DNA from: Prevotella conceptionensis 9403948 | GTDB lineage: Bacteria; Bacteroidota; Bacteroidia; Bacteroidales; Bacteroidaceae | NCBI RefSeq assembly: GCF_000312305.1 | Contig: NZ_HE999451.1 | Location: 115,238 to 161,421, forward strand | Direction of reading: 5' to 3' | Length of the DNA stretch: 46,184 nucleotides | Shown: one piece after another, positions 32,010 to 41,351 of the stretch | Position numbering within the stretch: position 1 is the first letter of the stretch | How the letters are laid out: each line of letters starts with the position of its first letter | The notes under the pieces: generated by a model | The model's input: only the letters and a program-made list of their open reading frames with translations | Databases searched by the model: none | Told to the model about the DNA's origin: nothing | Made by a program: the position numbers and the translations under genes

Positions 32010-35000
32010 ATGTCTAATTTTATGGAAGAAGAACAGATGCGCAGAAAGCACCCGCCTTTTGTTGCGGGCAGCATGGCATTTTCTTTAGTTCTCGGGTTAA
32101 TGGCCTTTGCCTCGCCCTCGGTTTCGGCAAAGGCTGATGCGAATACGTTTGCAAGTATTCAACAACAAAAACAAAGTATCACCGGTATGGTGACAGATGC
32201 CAATGGCGACCCCATCATCGGTGCCTCTGTACAGGCTGGTGGAGCAGCCTTGGCTGTGACAGGTGCCGATGGTCGTTTCTCTGTTTCGGTGGCTCCGGGC
32301 ACGGAGTTGCAGATTAGTTATGTTGGCTTTGCCACGAAAGCAGTGATGGTGAGAAACGGAGTAAGCAACTACGACGTGACGTTGAGCGACGACAGTCGCG
32401 CCCTCAACGAGGTGGTTGTGGTGGGCTATGGCACACAGAAAAAGGCAAACCTCTCTGGTTCTGTTGCCCAACTCGATGGCAAGACACTTGGGAACCGCCC
32501 CATAGCGAACGTCTCTTCGGGTTTGCAGGGGTTACTTCCAGGTGTCACGGTTACTGGGGCAAGCGGTGCTCCAGGTCTTGACGGCGGTTTGATACTGGTG
32601 CGTGGTGTCGGCACGCTCAACTCTGCTTCGCCTTACATCCTTATCGACGGGGTGGAGGCCGGAACGCTGAACTCGCTGGACCCACAGGACATCGCAAGCA
32701 TCTCTGTGCTGAAAGATGCCTCCTCGGCAGCCATCTATGGGTCGAAAGCTTCTAACGGCGTAATTTTGGTAACCACAAAACGCGGGCAGAACGGTGCGCC
32801 GAAGGTGAACTATTCGGGCTTTTTTGGCATTCAGAACGCCACGGCCCTGATGGAACGGATGAACTCTGCCGATGCCGCTTACTATTACAACAAGGCTCTG
32901 GAGCGCAGCGGCAAAGCTCCGCGTTTCACAGAAGAGGCCATTCAGAAGTTCCGCGACGGCTCAGACCCATACAACTATCCCAATACCGACTGGTATAAGC
33001 TGGCATTTAAGACGGCTTGGCAAAACCGCCACAACGTGAACGTAACGGGCGGTAACGAGTTTGTGAAGTATTTGGCTTCTGCGGGATACCTCAAACAGAG
33101 CAGCATTCTGCCCAATGCCGGGCGCGAGCAATTTAATGCTAGGGCAAACCTCGATATGGTGTTGTCTAAACGCATTACGGCACATCTTAACTTGGCTTAT
33201 ATCCAAAACAACTACCGCGATGCCAGCAGTGCATACGCAGGTGGCAGCAGCGACCAGATTATCCGCCAGCTGAACATCATTGCGCCGTGGATAGCTTATA
33301 AGAAAGAAGACGGCAGCTATGGCACCGTTTCGGACGGCAACCCGATGGCCTGGCTCGAGTCGGGGATGACCGTAAACCGCAACAACCGCAACTTTACGGG
33401 TATGATTGGCATAGACTATCAGGTGTTTAAGGATTTAAAGCTGACACTTCAGGGGGCTTACGTAGATGCTTCGCGGCGTTACTCTTACTTCCAGAAGTTT
33501 ATCCAGTACAACGCCAACAAGGCTACCGACCCCAGCAAGTTGGAAATAGGCCATTACGATTGGCACCGAACCACGTTCGACGCCTTTTTGAACTACGACA
33601 AGTCGGTTGCCAAACACAATTTCAAGGCTATGCTTGGATGGCACACCGAGCGTTACAAGTACTTGCCCGACTGGATGTATCGTAAGAACTTCCCCAACAA
33701 CGACCTTACCGACATGAATGCCGGCGATGCCTCGACACAAAAGAATTCGGGGTACACGCGCGAGTTGACGATGGTGTCTTATTTCGGTCGTTTGAACTAC
33801 GATTATGCCGGGCGTTACCTCTTTGAGGCCAACTTCCGTTCAGATGCTTCCTCGCGCTTTGCCAAGGAACATCGCTGGGGTTTCTTCCCATCTTTCTCTG
33901 CTGCGTGGCGTATCTCCGAAGAACCGTTTATGGAACGTTCGAAATCGTGGCTCGACGACCTGAAATTGCGCGCCTCGTGGGGACAACTAGGCAACCAAGA
34001 TGCTTTATCGGGCAAACAAGACGGCACATCAGATTACTATCCCTGGATGAACACCTATAAGCTTGACGGCAGTTATCCCTTCGGCGGACAGCTAATGCAG
34101 GGCTATTACCAGGGAGACTACCACCTGTCTACCATATCGTGGGAGCGTTCAACCACATGGGGCGTCGGTATCGACTTCACACTCTTCGGCGGGTTGACGG
34201 GTTCGATAGACTACTACAACCGAAAAACAACGGATATCATCATGGACGTGTCTGCTCCGGCAGAGTTTGCACTCGGAAAATATAAGGACAACATCGGTGC
34301 GTTGCGCAATGAGGGTGTAGAAATTTCGCTGGCCTATGCCAAACAGCTGAACAAAGACTGGGCAATCAATGTCGGTGCTAACTTTGCCTACAACAAGAAC
34401 AAGATACTAGACTTGGGAGAAGGAACAGAATATATTGAAAAGGGAAACCGCCGAACAGCCCTGGGTCAGCAATACAACAGCTATTACATGTATAAGGCAA
34501 CGGGCAAGTTCTTCAATTCGCAGGAAGAGGCCGATGCCTTTACGGCAAAATACGGCAATCCGTTTGGAAGAAAGTTCATGGCCGGCGACATTATCTACGA
34601 AGACACCAATGGCGACGGCAAGCTAGACTCGAACGACCGCATCTATACTAAGCATACCGACGTCCCAGCCATCACTTACAGCATCAATCTCGGTGCTACA
34701 TGGAAGGGATTCGACCTGTCGATGACGTGGCAAGGCGTTGGCAGCGTGTCGCATATCTTCAATCGTGAGGTGCTGGGCGAGTTCTCTGGCGATGCAAGTC
34801 ACCCATCAACCATGTGGAAAGACTCGTGGACGGAGAGCAATCACAACGCAAAGATGCCCCGCGTGTTCGAGACGGGCAACAGTCCGAGCGACATGACCCG
34901 TGCCATGTCTACCTTCTGGTTGTGGAACACCGCTTACCTGCGCTTGAAGACCTTGCAACTAGGCTACTCTCTTCCTGAGAACGTGCTCAAAGCCATTGGT

Positions 35001-35150
35001 GTTGAGCGGGTGCGCATTTACTATGCAGGCGAGAATCTGTTGACATTCCACAGTCTGCCGTTCAACATCGACCCCGAGATAACCAGTGAGCGCGGTTCGT
35101 CTTACCCCTTGTTGCGTTCTCACGCCATCGGTATCAACATCACATTCTAA
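32010..35150 (+). CDS. SusC/RagA-family TonB-dependent outer-membrane transporter
   Basis: 1046 residues. After a signal region (about 10-40), a carboxypeptidase-regulatory-like domain follows (ITGMVTDANGDPIIGASVQA, about 58-135). The TonB box/plug comes next (EVVVVGYGTQKKANLSGSVA, then ISVLKDASSAAIYGSKASNG near 230-250), then a long barrel ending SYPLLRSHAIGINITF. It forms the gated pore through which oligosaccharides bound by SusD enter the periplasm. I kept the first ATG because the promoter places the RNA start only ~20 bases ahead; ATGs at 32022 and 32037 are alternatives. There is no STN signalling domain ahead of the plug, so it is not an obvious partner for a FecR sensor. SusD follows after 23 bases. 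Confidence 0.96.
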   Translation: MSNFMEEEQMRRKHPPFVAGSMAFSLVLGLMAFASPSVSAKADANTFASIQQQKQSITGMVTDANGDPIIGASVQAGGAALAVTGADGRFSVSVAPGTELQISYVGFATKAVMVRNGVSNYDVTLSDDSRALNEVVVVGYGTQKKANLSGSVAQLDGKTLGNRPIANVSSGLQGLLPGVTVTGASGAPGLDGGLILVRGVGTLNSASPYILIDGVEAGTLNSLDPQDIASISVLKDASSAAIYGSKASNGVILVTTKRGQNGAPKVNYSGFFGIQNATALMERMNSADAAYYYNKALERSGKAPRFTEEAIQKFRDGSDPYNYPNTDWYKLAFKTAWQNRHNVNVTGGNEFVKYLASAGYLKQSSILPNAGREQFNARANLDMVLSKRITAHLNLAYIQNNYRDASSAYAGGSSDQIIRQLNIIAPWIAYKKEDGSYGTVSDGNPMAWLESGMTVNRNNRNFTGMIGIDYQVFKDLKLTLQGAYVDASRRYSYFQKFIQYNANKATDPSKLEIGHYDWHRTTFDAFLNYDKSVAKHNFKAMLGWHTERYKYLPDWMYRKNFPNNDLTDMNAGDASTQKNSGYTRELTMVSYFGRLNYDYAGRYLFEANFRSDASSRFAKEHRWGFFPSFSAAWRISEEPFMERSKSWLDDLKLRASWGQLGNQDALSGKQDGTSDYYPWMNTYKLDGSYPFGGQLMQGYYQGDYHLSTISWERSTTWGVGIDFTLFGGLTGSIDYYNRKTTDIIMDVSAPAEFALGKYKDNIGALRNEGVEISLAYAKQLNKDWAINVGANFAYNKNKILDLGEGTEYIEKGNRRTALGQQYNSYYMYKATGKFFNSQEEADAFTAKYGNPFGRKFMAGDIIYEDTNGDGKLDSNDRIYTKHTDVPAITYSINLGATWKGFDLSMTWQGVGSVSHIFNREVLGEFSGDASHPSTMWKDSWTESNHNAKMPRVFETGNSPSDMTRAMSTFWLWNTAYLRLKTLQLGYSLPENVLKAIGVERVRIYYAGENLLTFHSLPFNIDPEITSERGSSYPLLRSHAIGINITF

Positions 35151-35173
35151 ACAGTAAAAGCCCACTACACATT

Positions 35174-36790
35174 ATGAAAGCAATAAAAACATACATATTG
35201 GCAGGTGCGGCAGCGTTGGCACTGTCGTCTTGCGATGATTTCCTCAACACATTACCGAAAGATGCCATGTCGCCACCTACGACATGGAAGACAAGTGACG
35301 ATGCAGAGAAGTTTCTCGTTGGCTGCTACGATGGTTGGGAAGGAGGTGCTGCCTTGCTATATTGGGATGCTGGCTCCGATTTCGGCTACAACAACTTCCC
35401 ATGGGAAGGCTTTACCAACATCGGTAACGGCTCGTTGTCGCCGTCTTCTCCGGGGTGGTCATTCTACGACTACACCATTATTGGCCGATGCAACACCTTT
35501 CTCGAAAATGTAGACAAGTGTGCATTTAGCAACGAAGCCGTTAAGAAGAACCTTGTGGCGCAGGTGAAGGCCATTCGCGCTTACAACTACTTCCGTATGG
35601 GTTTCCTTTATGGGGGCGTACCTATCGTTAGGCCCTTTACCAGTGCAAAGGAAGCGCAGGTTCCACGCAATACCGAACAGGAAGTGAAAGACCTTGTGTT
35701 TAAAGACTTGGAGGAGGCCATTGCCGACATTAGCGACAAGCCCGCATCGCGTGGATTTATCGCAAAGGGAGCAGCATTGGCCATGAAGATGCGCGCCGCC
35801 CTGTATTGGGCCGACTACCAGAAAGCGAAGGATGCAGCACAGGCCATCATCGACTTGGGGCAGTATGAGCTCGACAAAGACTACACCAACCTCTTTAAGT
35901 TGGATGGGAGAGACTCGAAAGAGATTATTCTTGCCGTGCAATACAAAACGGGTACGCACTCGTTGGGCACCATCGGCCAATTGTATAACAATGGCGACGG
36001 GGGGTGGTCGTCGGTTGTTCCTACGCAGAAATGTGTAGACAACTACGAAATGAGCAACGGAATGGCCATCGATGAAGCGGGTTCGGGCTATGATGCAACC
36101 CATCCCTTCCACGCACGCGACCCTCGTATGGCGATGACGATACTCTTTCCCGGTGCCAACTGGAACAAAAAGGTGTACAATACACTGGACGAGGACTGGA
36201 ACGGTGGGAAAAACCCGAACTATCCTTCGAATGCTGCCAACTCTTCTAAAACAGCGCTCACGTGGCGAAAATATCTGGATCCGATGAATCAGTACGCCGA
36301 CGTTTGGGACACCGAGTGTTGCCCGATAGTGTTCCGCTATGCGGATGTGCTATTGACGTGGGCTGAGGCCGAAAACGAACTGAACGGTCCCTCGGCAGAT
36401 GTTTATTCCAAGATAAACATGGTGCGTAAGCGTGTAGGGATGCCCGATGTGGACCAGTCTAAGTACAACAGCAAGGAGAAACTGCGCGAGTTAATCCGCC
36501 GTGAACGCGGTTCGGAGTTCGCCGGTGAGGGTCTTCGCCGTGCAGACATCTTGCGTTGGACCACCACCAATGGCAAGATGGTGGCCGAGACGGTGTTGAA
36601 CGGCACACTGACACGCATAACAGGAACCGTGGATACTACTGTGGTTGACCCAACCAGGCGCGCCATTGTAAATGGAACCAGTGCGGTGGAGGAGCGTACT
36701 TTCCACACCTACAACAGGTATCTGCCCATTCCACAGAAGAATATTTCCGACAATCCCAAGCTAGAACAAAACCCAGGCTACGCCAAGTAG
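35174..36790 (+). CDS. SusD/RagB-family nutrient-binding outer-membrane lipoprotein
   Basis: 538 residues. Lipoprotein signal MKAIKTYILAGAAALALSSC with the acylated Cys at 20, then DDFLNTLPKDAMSPPTTWKT. The SusD helical core is visible in AQVKAIRAYNYFRMGFLYGG near 140-160. The C-terminal signature RRERGSEFAGEGLRRADILR is near 436-455, and the end LPIPQKNISDNPKLEQNPGY is canonical. It binds glycan at the cell surface and caps the SusC pore. Transcribed with SusC. No SusE/SusF-like gene follows; instead two copies of the 88-bp hairpin repeat lie beyond it. Confidence 0.96.
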   Translation: MKAIKTYILAGAAALALSSCDDFLNTLPKDAMSPPTTWKTSDDAEKFLVGCYDGWEGGAALLYWDAGSDFGYNNFPWEGFTNIGNGSLSPSSPGWSFYDYTIIGRCNTFLENVDKCAFSNEAVKKNLVAQVKAIRAYNYFRMGFLYGGVPIVRPFTSAKEAQVPRNTEQEVKDLVFKDLEEAIADISDKPASRGFIAKGAALAMKMRAALYWADYQKAKDAAQAIIDLGQYELDKDYTNLFKLDGRDSKEIILAVQYKTGTHSLGTIGQLYNNGDGGWSSVVPTQKCVDNYEMSNGMAIDEAGSGYDATHPFHARDPRMAMTILFPGANWNKKVYNTLDEDWNGGKNPNYPSNAANSSKTALTWRKYLDPMNQYADVWDTECCPIVFRYADVLLTWAEAENELNGPSADVYSKINMVRKRVGMPDVDQSKYNSKEKLRELIRRERGSEFAGEGLRRADILRWTTTNGKMVAETVLNGTLTRITGTVDTTVVDPTRRAIVNGTSAVEERTFHTYNRYLPIPQKNISDNPKLEQNPGYAK

Positions 36791-37234
36791 CGGGTATCTG
36801 CCCTGCAAATGGGCTTTACACAGTTTTCCTTCTTTTTGCCCGGGCATCATGATAAGTGGTGCCTGGGCGTTTCTTCTGTTGTGGTTCAGCACGCTTTTTG
36901 CATCATTCAGCTTTTCGATTGCAGAAGAAAGGTTCTTTTCGTTCCTCGAAAAGTGCGTTTTCTCGCCATGACAATGTCCGAACAAGCTCGACATTGTTCA
37001 TTTGGCTTATCGAAAACGTTCTTTTCTCGTTCCTCGAAAAGTGCGTTTTCTCGCCATGACAATGTCCGAACAAGCTCGACGTTGTTCATTTGGCTTAACG
37101 AAAACGTTCGTCTGTGGTTCTAGCTGTGAATGATTGGGGTTAAGCATGGTTCCCACCAGTCAAATCGTGCTGAATAAGCAGCTAACACAAAACCCTGGTT
37201 ACAATAAACTATTTGGATTAGGCAATTAAAAACG
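36791..37234. other. Intergenic region holding hairpin repeats
   Basis: Between the SusD and sulfatase genes. It holds the two reverse-oriented 88-bp repeats and no gene. The hairpins may separate the sulfatase transcript from susCD. No clear TAnnTTTG box is seen before the sulfatase start. Confidence 0.5.
36931..37109 (-). repeat. 88-bp hairpin repeat, two tandem copies in reverse orientation
   Basis: Copies start at about 37109 and 37020 on the minus strand, matching those at 11373 base for base over most of their length (CGAAAAGTGCGTTTTCTCGC as read on the plus strand). Period 88-89. One copy has CTTATCG in place of CTTAACG. Confidence 0.92.
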
Positions 37235-38767
37235 ATGAAAACAGCATCATCTATCCTGCTTACGCAGGCCGCATGGTTGGCCCTAACCCCTGCTTTGGCC
37301 GCAAAAAACACCAAACCCAACATCATTTACATCATGTGCGATGATATGGGGTACGGCGATTTGGGCTGTTATGGCCAGCAGCACATCCTAACGCCCAACA
37401 TCGACCGCATGGCCGCAGAGGGCATGCGCTTTACGCAGGCCTATGCGGGGGCACCCGTTAGCGCGCCGTCGAGGGCATGTTTCATGACGGGGCAGCATTC
37501 GGGCCACACCGAAGTGCGCGGAAACAAGGAGTATTGGGCCGAGAGCGAGCCCGTGTTTTACGGCCAAAACCGAGATTTCAGCATCGTGGGGCAACATCCC
37601 TACGATGCCAATCACGTAATCATTCCCGAAATTATGAAGGCCAACGGCTACCAAACGGGCATGTTTGGCAAGTGGGCTGGCGGCTACGAGGGGTCGGCAT
37701 CAACGCCCGACAAGCGCGGCGTTGACGAGTTCTTTGGTTATATCTGCCAGTTCCAAGCCCACCTCTACTACCCCAATTTCCTCAATTCGTACAGCAGGTC
37801 GCGAGGAGATAAGGGTGTGCAGCGCGTGGTTTTGGACGACAACATCGCGCATCCGATGTTTGGCGACAACTATTTTAAGCGTCCCTCTTACTCGGCCGAC
37901 CTCATTCACCGCCGTGCTTTGCAGTGGCTTGAAACCCAATCGGCCGACAAACCCTTCTTTGGCGTGTTCACTTACACCCTTCCTCATGCCGAGTTGGCAC
38001 AGCCCAACGACTCGCTTGTGGCTTTCTATAAAAAGAAGTTCTTTGTAGACAAGACGTGGGGTGGGCAAGAGGCATCGCGATACAACGCCGTAGAACACAC
38101 CCATGCACAGTTTGCTGCCATGATAACAAGGCTCGACTTGTATGTGGGTGAGATATTGAAGGTGTTAAAGCAAAAGGGGCTAGACGACAACACGCTGGTG
38201 ATTTTTACGAGCGACAACGGACCGCACGAGGAAGGCGGTGCCGACCCTTCGTTCTTCAATCGCGACGGAAAGTTGCGCGGCATTAAGCGTCAGTGTTACG
38301 AAGGGGGCATCAGAATTCCTTTCATTGCGCGCTGGAAAGGGAGTGTCGAGGCCGGCAAAGTGAGCGACTTGCCCTTCGCCTTCTACGACCTTATGCCCAC
38401 TTTCTGCGAACTGGCAGGCGTAAAGAACTATGTGCAACGCTATCGAAACAAGCGCCTAACCACCGACTTTTTCGATGGTCTCTCCATCCTTCCCACGCTC
38501 TTGGGCAACGATAAGGCACAGCAACGCCACCCCCACCTTTATTGGGAGTTTGCCGAAACCAACCAAATTGCCGTGCGCATGGACGATTGGAAACTGATTG
38601 TTATTAAGGGCACGCCACACCTTTACAACCTCGCAACCGACTTACACGAGGACAATGACGTTGCCGCCCAACATCCCGATGTGGTGAAGAAGATGGTGAA
38701 CATCGTTTATAAGGAACATGTAGACAGTCCGCTGTTCCCCATCACCTTGCCGAAGGCGGCTCAATGA
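37235..38767 (+). CDS. Ser-type sulfatase (family S1), exported
   Basis: 510 residues. A signal peptide (about 1-22, LALTPALAA) leads into NTKPNIIYIMCDDMGYGDLG, with the metal-binding Asp pair at 36-37. The active-site signature is SAPSRACFMTG with Ser76 as the residue to be turned into formylglycine. Because it is Ser and not Cys, activation depends on the anaerobic maturase type encoded at 5325-6554. FGKWAGG, TYTLPHAE and FTSDNGPHEEGG supply further metal and substrate residues. It removes sulfate esters from glycans in the periplasm. Its place after susCD suggests the locus handles a sulfated host polymer; the exact sugar cannot be told from sequence. The start ATG at 37235 follows an AAAACG leader. 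A strong terminator lies 42 bases after the stop. Confidence 0.95.
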   Translation: MKTASSILLTQAAWLALTPALAAKNTKPNIIYIMCDDMGYGDLGCYGQQHILTPNIDRMAAEGMRFTQAYAGAPVSAPSRACFMTGQHSGHTEVRGNKEYWAESEPVFYGQNRDFSIVGQHPYDANHVIIPEIMKANGYQTGMFGKWAGGYEGSASTPDKRGVDEFFGYICQFQAHLYYPNFLNSYSRSRGDKGVQRVVLDDNIAHPMFGDNYFKRPSYSADLIHRRALQWLETQSADKPFFGVFTYTLPHAELAQPNDSLVAFYKKKFFVDKTWGGQEASRYNAVEHTHAQFAAMITRLDLYVGEILKVLKQKGLDDNTLVIFTSDNGPHEEGGADPSFFNRDGKLRGIKRQCYEGGIRIPFIARWKGSVEAGKVSDLPFAFYDLMPTFCELAGVKNYVQRYRNKRLTTDFFDGLSILPTLLGNDKAQQRHPHLYWEFAETNQIAVRMDDWKLIVIKGTPHLYNLATDLHEDNDVAAQHPDVVKKMVNIVYKEHVDSPLFPITLPKAAQ

Positions 38768-38808
38768 TGATGGATTAAGGCCTTACGGATGGCCTTCGAA
38801 CGCAACAT

Positions 38809-38845
38809 AAGGGGATGTGCCTGCTGTGGCACATCCCCTTTATTT
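38809..38845 (+). terminator. Intrinsic terminator after the sulfatase gene
   Basis: A perfect 13-bp inverted repeat (38809-38821, 38828-38840, arm AAGGGGATGTGCC) with a 6-base loop, followed by TTATTTG. The reverse side also has flanking T residues when read on the minus strand, so it may stop both directions. Confidence 0.85.
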
Positions 38846-39127
38846 GCAAACTTACCTAGTTTAAAATGGAAACTATCTGAGAAAGGTGAAAAGGTGAAAG
38901 GGTGAAAAGATGGCCAACGCCACCCATACATTTGGCTTAACTCCTTAACTCCTAAAGTTGAAAAATGGATGCGCCTAATAACATGTTGGCTATCTAACCC
39001 AGAAAAAATATCCATTGATTTGTTTTATGTCCCTTATGTTCTTATGTCAAATATAGGCCCCAGCTTGTGTAGAAGCACGATATAAGAACATATTAACTCG
39101 TCAGTTTGTCAACTTGTCAACTCAATC

Positions 39128-39219
39128 TTTTTGTCTTCTTTTCAGTGCAAATTTTAACATTATGAGTGCCATTTTATTCACCAATCGCCCAACCAGTCGC
39201 AAATATTCGATTCTCGCGC
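39128..39219 (+). repeat. ~90-bp dispersed repeat, right copy
   Basis: Same orientation as 30926-31017 with about 70% matching positions by eye. It is followed, as there, by a TTTTGGTGCA-type sequence. It ends shortly before the mobile element begins. Confidence 0.75.
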
Positions 39220-39455
39220 GAGTTTGTTTTGGTGCAGAATGGCGCAGGGTTTATAGTGGTGGTCATCCCATTTGAAGTAGTATGAATATGCAAACATCAC
39301 CCAATTGCGTGCGATTTGCACCAAAATACGATGAAAATAATTCTTAAAATGTATCTAATTGAAAATAAAGAAGTTACCTTGCTATGCAAACTAAACAGGT
39401 AACGATTTGGAAACGAGCGAAGTACTTTCTATCGCATATTTCTACATCAACAAAG

Positions 39456-39512
39456 AACGCTTGTTATTCTATTTGCAAAGATAATCATTTGCTTTGAATA
39501 ACAAGCGTTTTT
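39456..39512. terminator. Perfect 14-bp inverted repeat with T-run
   Basis: AACGCTTGTTATTC (39456-39469) and its exact complement (39496-39509) enclose 26 bases. TTT follows on the plus strand. It lies 64 bases past the relaxase stop codon, so it could end that transcript, or mark the end of the element. Confidence 0.6.
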
Positions 39513-39575
39513 GATAAGATTTTCACTCTTTTGCGTCATCTGTTGTTTGGAAAGATTGAAAAATGAGGAGAATGG

Positions 39576-40655
39576 TTATATTCCTCTTCCTCGTTTCTTC
39601 TTTTTCTTGGCTTGGTTTCTGAGTTTTCGTTGCCATACCGTCTCAGCATAATCATCGCCATGTGTCTGTGGATTGATAAGTCCACCTGCTCCCGAAATTA
39701 TTTCTTCAGCAGCATTCAAGACAGTGCTTGCTACATTTCCTACGGCTTGTGCAATAGGTGAAGTTTCGTTTGCTTTTGTAGGCGGTGTGTACGAACGGCT
39801 GGGAGGAACAAGTTGATAGGCTGTATCCGGTTGGGGTTTGCTCTTTTCCTGCTTGTGCGTCATTATTTGAGCTTTTGTCATTATCTCCTTTGTTTCGGCT
39901 TTATTGCCTGCTTCAAAGTTCTTTTGCAAAGAACGGTAGCCGAACTCCCTGCCGATTTCGGAAGCCTTGAAGCTTTGTCCATTGAAGGAGAACTTCAAAC
40001 CATATACTTTGCCCTGCTTGTTCTTCATGCGCTCTATGGCGATGTCGTTCTTATTTAGGTCGTAAAGAAACATTGAATGCCCTGTGATGCCTGTTCCTTT
40101 ATACTTTTCAAGCAAGGTGTAGCAAATCTTTTGTACCTGCTGCTTCGTTTGCTCTCTCGTAGGATTGGATTTTGCTTTCTGATGCATCCTTTCAGCCTTT
40201 ACTTCCTTTGCAATGGTCAAGCCTTTCGAGCGACTTATTTCCTCCGCCACTCTTGCTGCCCTGTTGCTTACAAAAGTGGTGTCATAGACCTCCCCATACA
40301 GGCTGATGCGGTTGGCAATGATATGGATATGCCTGTTATCGGTGTCCTTGTGCGTTACTGCTACCCATTGGTGGTTGTTAAGTCCCATTTGTTTGGCAAA
40401 CAGATGGGCTATCCGCATGAGTTCAGATACGGGTAGTTTCTTCTCATCCTGAAGTGCTATACCGATTTCAATGCGGAGGAACTTGTTTCTGCAACGACTG
40501 TTATAATCGCTGACCACTTTCATTTCCTCATAGATTGCTTTCGGTTCTCTGCTGCAAAGATTGTGGAAGGTAAGCCGATTACCGAGCTTTCCCTCTCTGA
40601 AAATATAATCCAAAGCCGTGCTGCCATGCGCTATCGCCTTACATTTTCCTATCAT
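39576..40655 (-). CDS. Relaxase / mobilization nuclease
   Basis: 359 residues. It nicks the origin of transfer and stays bound to the DNA end during conjugation. Visible features: a short N-terminal block with candidate catalytic tyrosine (ALDYIFREGKLGNRL, Tyr17), FLRIEIGIALQDEKKL, and the metal-binding HxH motif in THKDTDNRHIHIIANRI (about 101-117). The C-terminal third is polar and ends in a lysine-rich tail (KKKKKRGRGI). This pattern fits the MobB/BmgA-like group of Bacteroides mobilizable elements. It overlaps the upstream MobC-like gene by 17 bases, so the two are one operon. Confidence 0.9.
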   Translation of the reverse strand: MIGKCKAIAHGSTALDYIFREGKLGNRLTFHNLCSREPKAIYEEMKVVSDYNSRCRNKFLRIEIGIALQDEKKLPVSELMRIAHLFAKQMGLNNHQWVAVTHKDTDNRHIHIIANRISLYGEVYDTTFVSNRAARVAEEISRSKGLTIAKEVKAERMHQKAKSNPTREQTKQQVQKICYTLLEKYKGTGITGHSMFLYDLNKNDIAIERMKNKQGKVYGLKFSFNGQSFKASEIGREFGYRSLQKNFEAGNKAETKEIMTKAQIMTHKQEKSKPQPDTAYQLVPPSRSYTPPTKANETSPIAQAVGNVASTVLNAAEEIISGAGGLINPQTHGDDYAETVWQRKLRNQAKKKKKRGRGI

Positions 40656-41070
40656 CTCTCGACATATTTAAGACCTTATATATTTCGTCGTCCACACGAA
40701 AATGCGGGTCGTAAAATCGCTTAAATGCTTCTTTGGCACATAGGGAAAGGTTCTGTGTGATATGTACCCATCTCTCATCCTTGACTTTAATAAGGTTGGA
40801 AATCTGCCCATAGAACCTGCCCGTATGCTGGAGAATGGCAATGGCTTCTCTCTCATTGTCCGTCATCTTAGGAATGGCAACCACTTCTCCATTAAGGAGT
40901 ATTTCACGGCAGTAGTCTGAGAACTTCCGTCTTGTGCTTTCCGCCTTTGACTTGATACGCTGCTTTTCCTCTAAGGTGCATCTTACCTTGATGAACTCCG
41001 TCTTGTTTATCCTCGCTTCTTCTTTACCTCGTTGCTGCCATTTGGCAGTTCTGCTATCATATCTGTTCAT
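40639..41070 (-). CDS. MobC-like relaxosome accessory protein
   Basis: 143 residues, basic N-terminal half with a ribbon-helix-helix-like start (KTEFIKVRCTLEEKQRIKSK) and the segment FSDYCREILLNGEVV. A MobC-type block follows (NEREAIAILQHTGRFYGQIS, NLIKV). Proteins of this type bind the origin of transfer and open it for the relaxase. It is read just before the relaxase gene, and a region rich in inverted repeats (41086-41290) lies directly upstream, as expected for an oriT. Confidence 0.85.
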   Translation of the reverse strand: MNRYDSRTAKWQQRGKEEARINKTEFIKVRCTLEEKQRIKSKAESTRRKFSDYCREILLNGEVVAIPKMTDNEREAIAILQHTGRFYGQISNLIKVKDERWVHITQNLSLCAKEAFKRFYDPHFRVDDEIYKVLNMSRDDRKM

Positions 41071-41085
41071 ATAAAAGTCCTCTTT

Positions 41086-41290
41086 TCTTTGTTTTCAATC
41101 TTGCTTAATTTCCGAACGCTGACCGATGAGAACGGAGTGATTACGGTCTAATCTCCCCGATAACCGAACGAGGGGAGCAAGCGCAGTTTGTGGGTACAAA
41201 CTGACGTCTTGCAATGTCAGCTAACGAAACGTTTACGCATAAAGCGTTTTGTCGTCCAAAAATGAATGCTATGCATTCAGAAGATTAACT
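41086..41290. other. Probable origin of transfer (oriT)
   Basis: Directly upstream of the mobilization operon, with no gene. It holds a row of inverted repeats: CTCCCC..GGGGAG (about 41153-41178), AGTTTGT-GGGT-ACAAACT (41186-41203), a CGAAACG..CGTTTTG pair (about 41225-41252) and TGAATGC-TAT-GCATTCA (41263-41279). The position next to mobC and the dense palindromes fit an oriT; the nick site is not known. Confidence 0.55.
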
Positions 41291-41351
41291 GTGTTCGTGG
41301 CATTCCCACCGTTCAATGTGTTCAGTAAAAATCTATTGTTGGTACTACCCT

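Larger units (their letters stand above)
38846..39575. other. Intergenic region at the edge of the mobile element
   Basis: No gene. Contains AGTTGACAAG-type words in reverse (about 39090-39122), the right copy of the ~90-bp repeat (39128-39219), and a hairpin next to the relaxase gene. The junction with the mobilizable element probably lies between 39220 and 39456, but I cannot mark it exactly. Confidence 0.5.
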
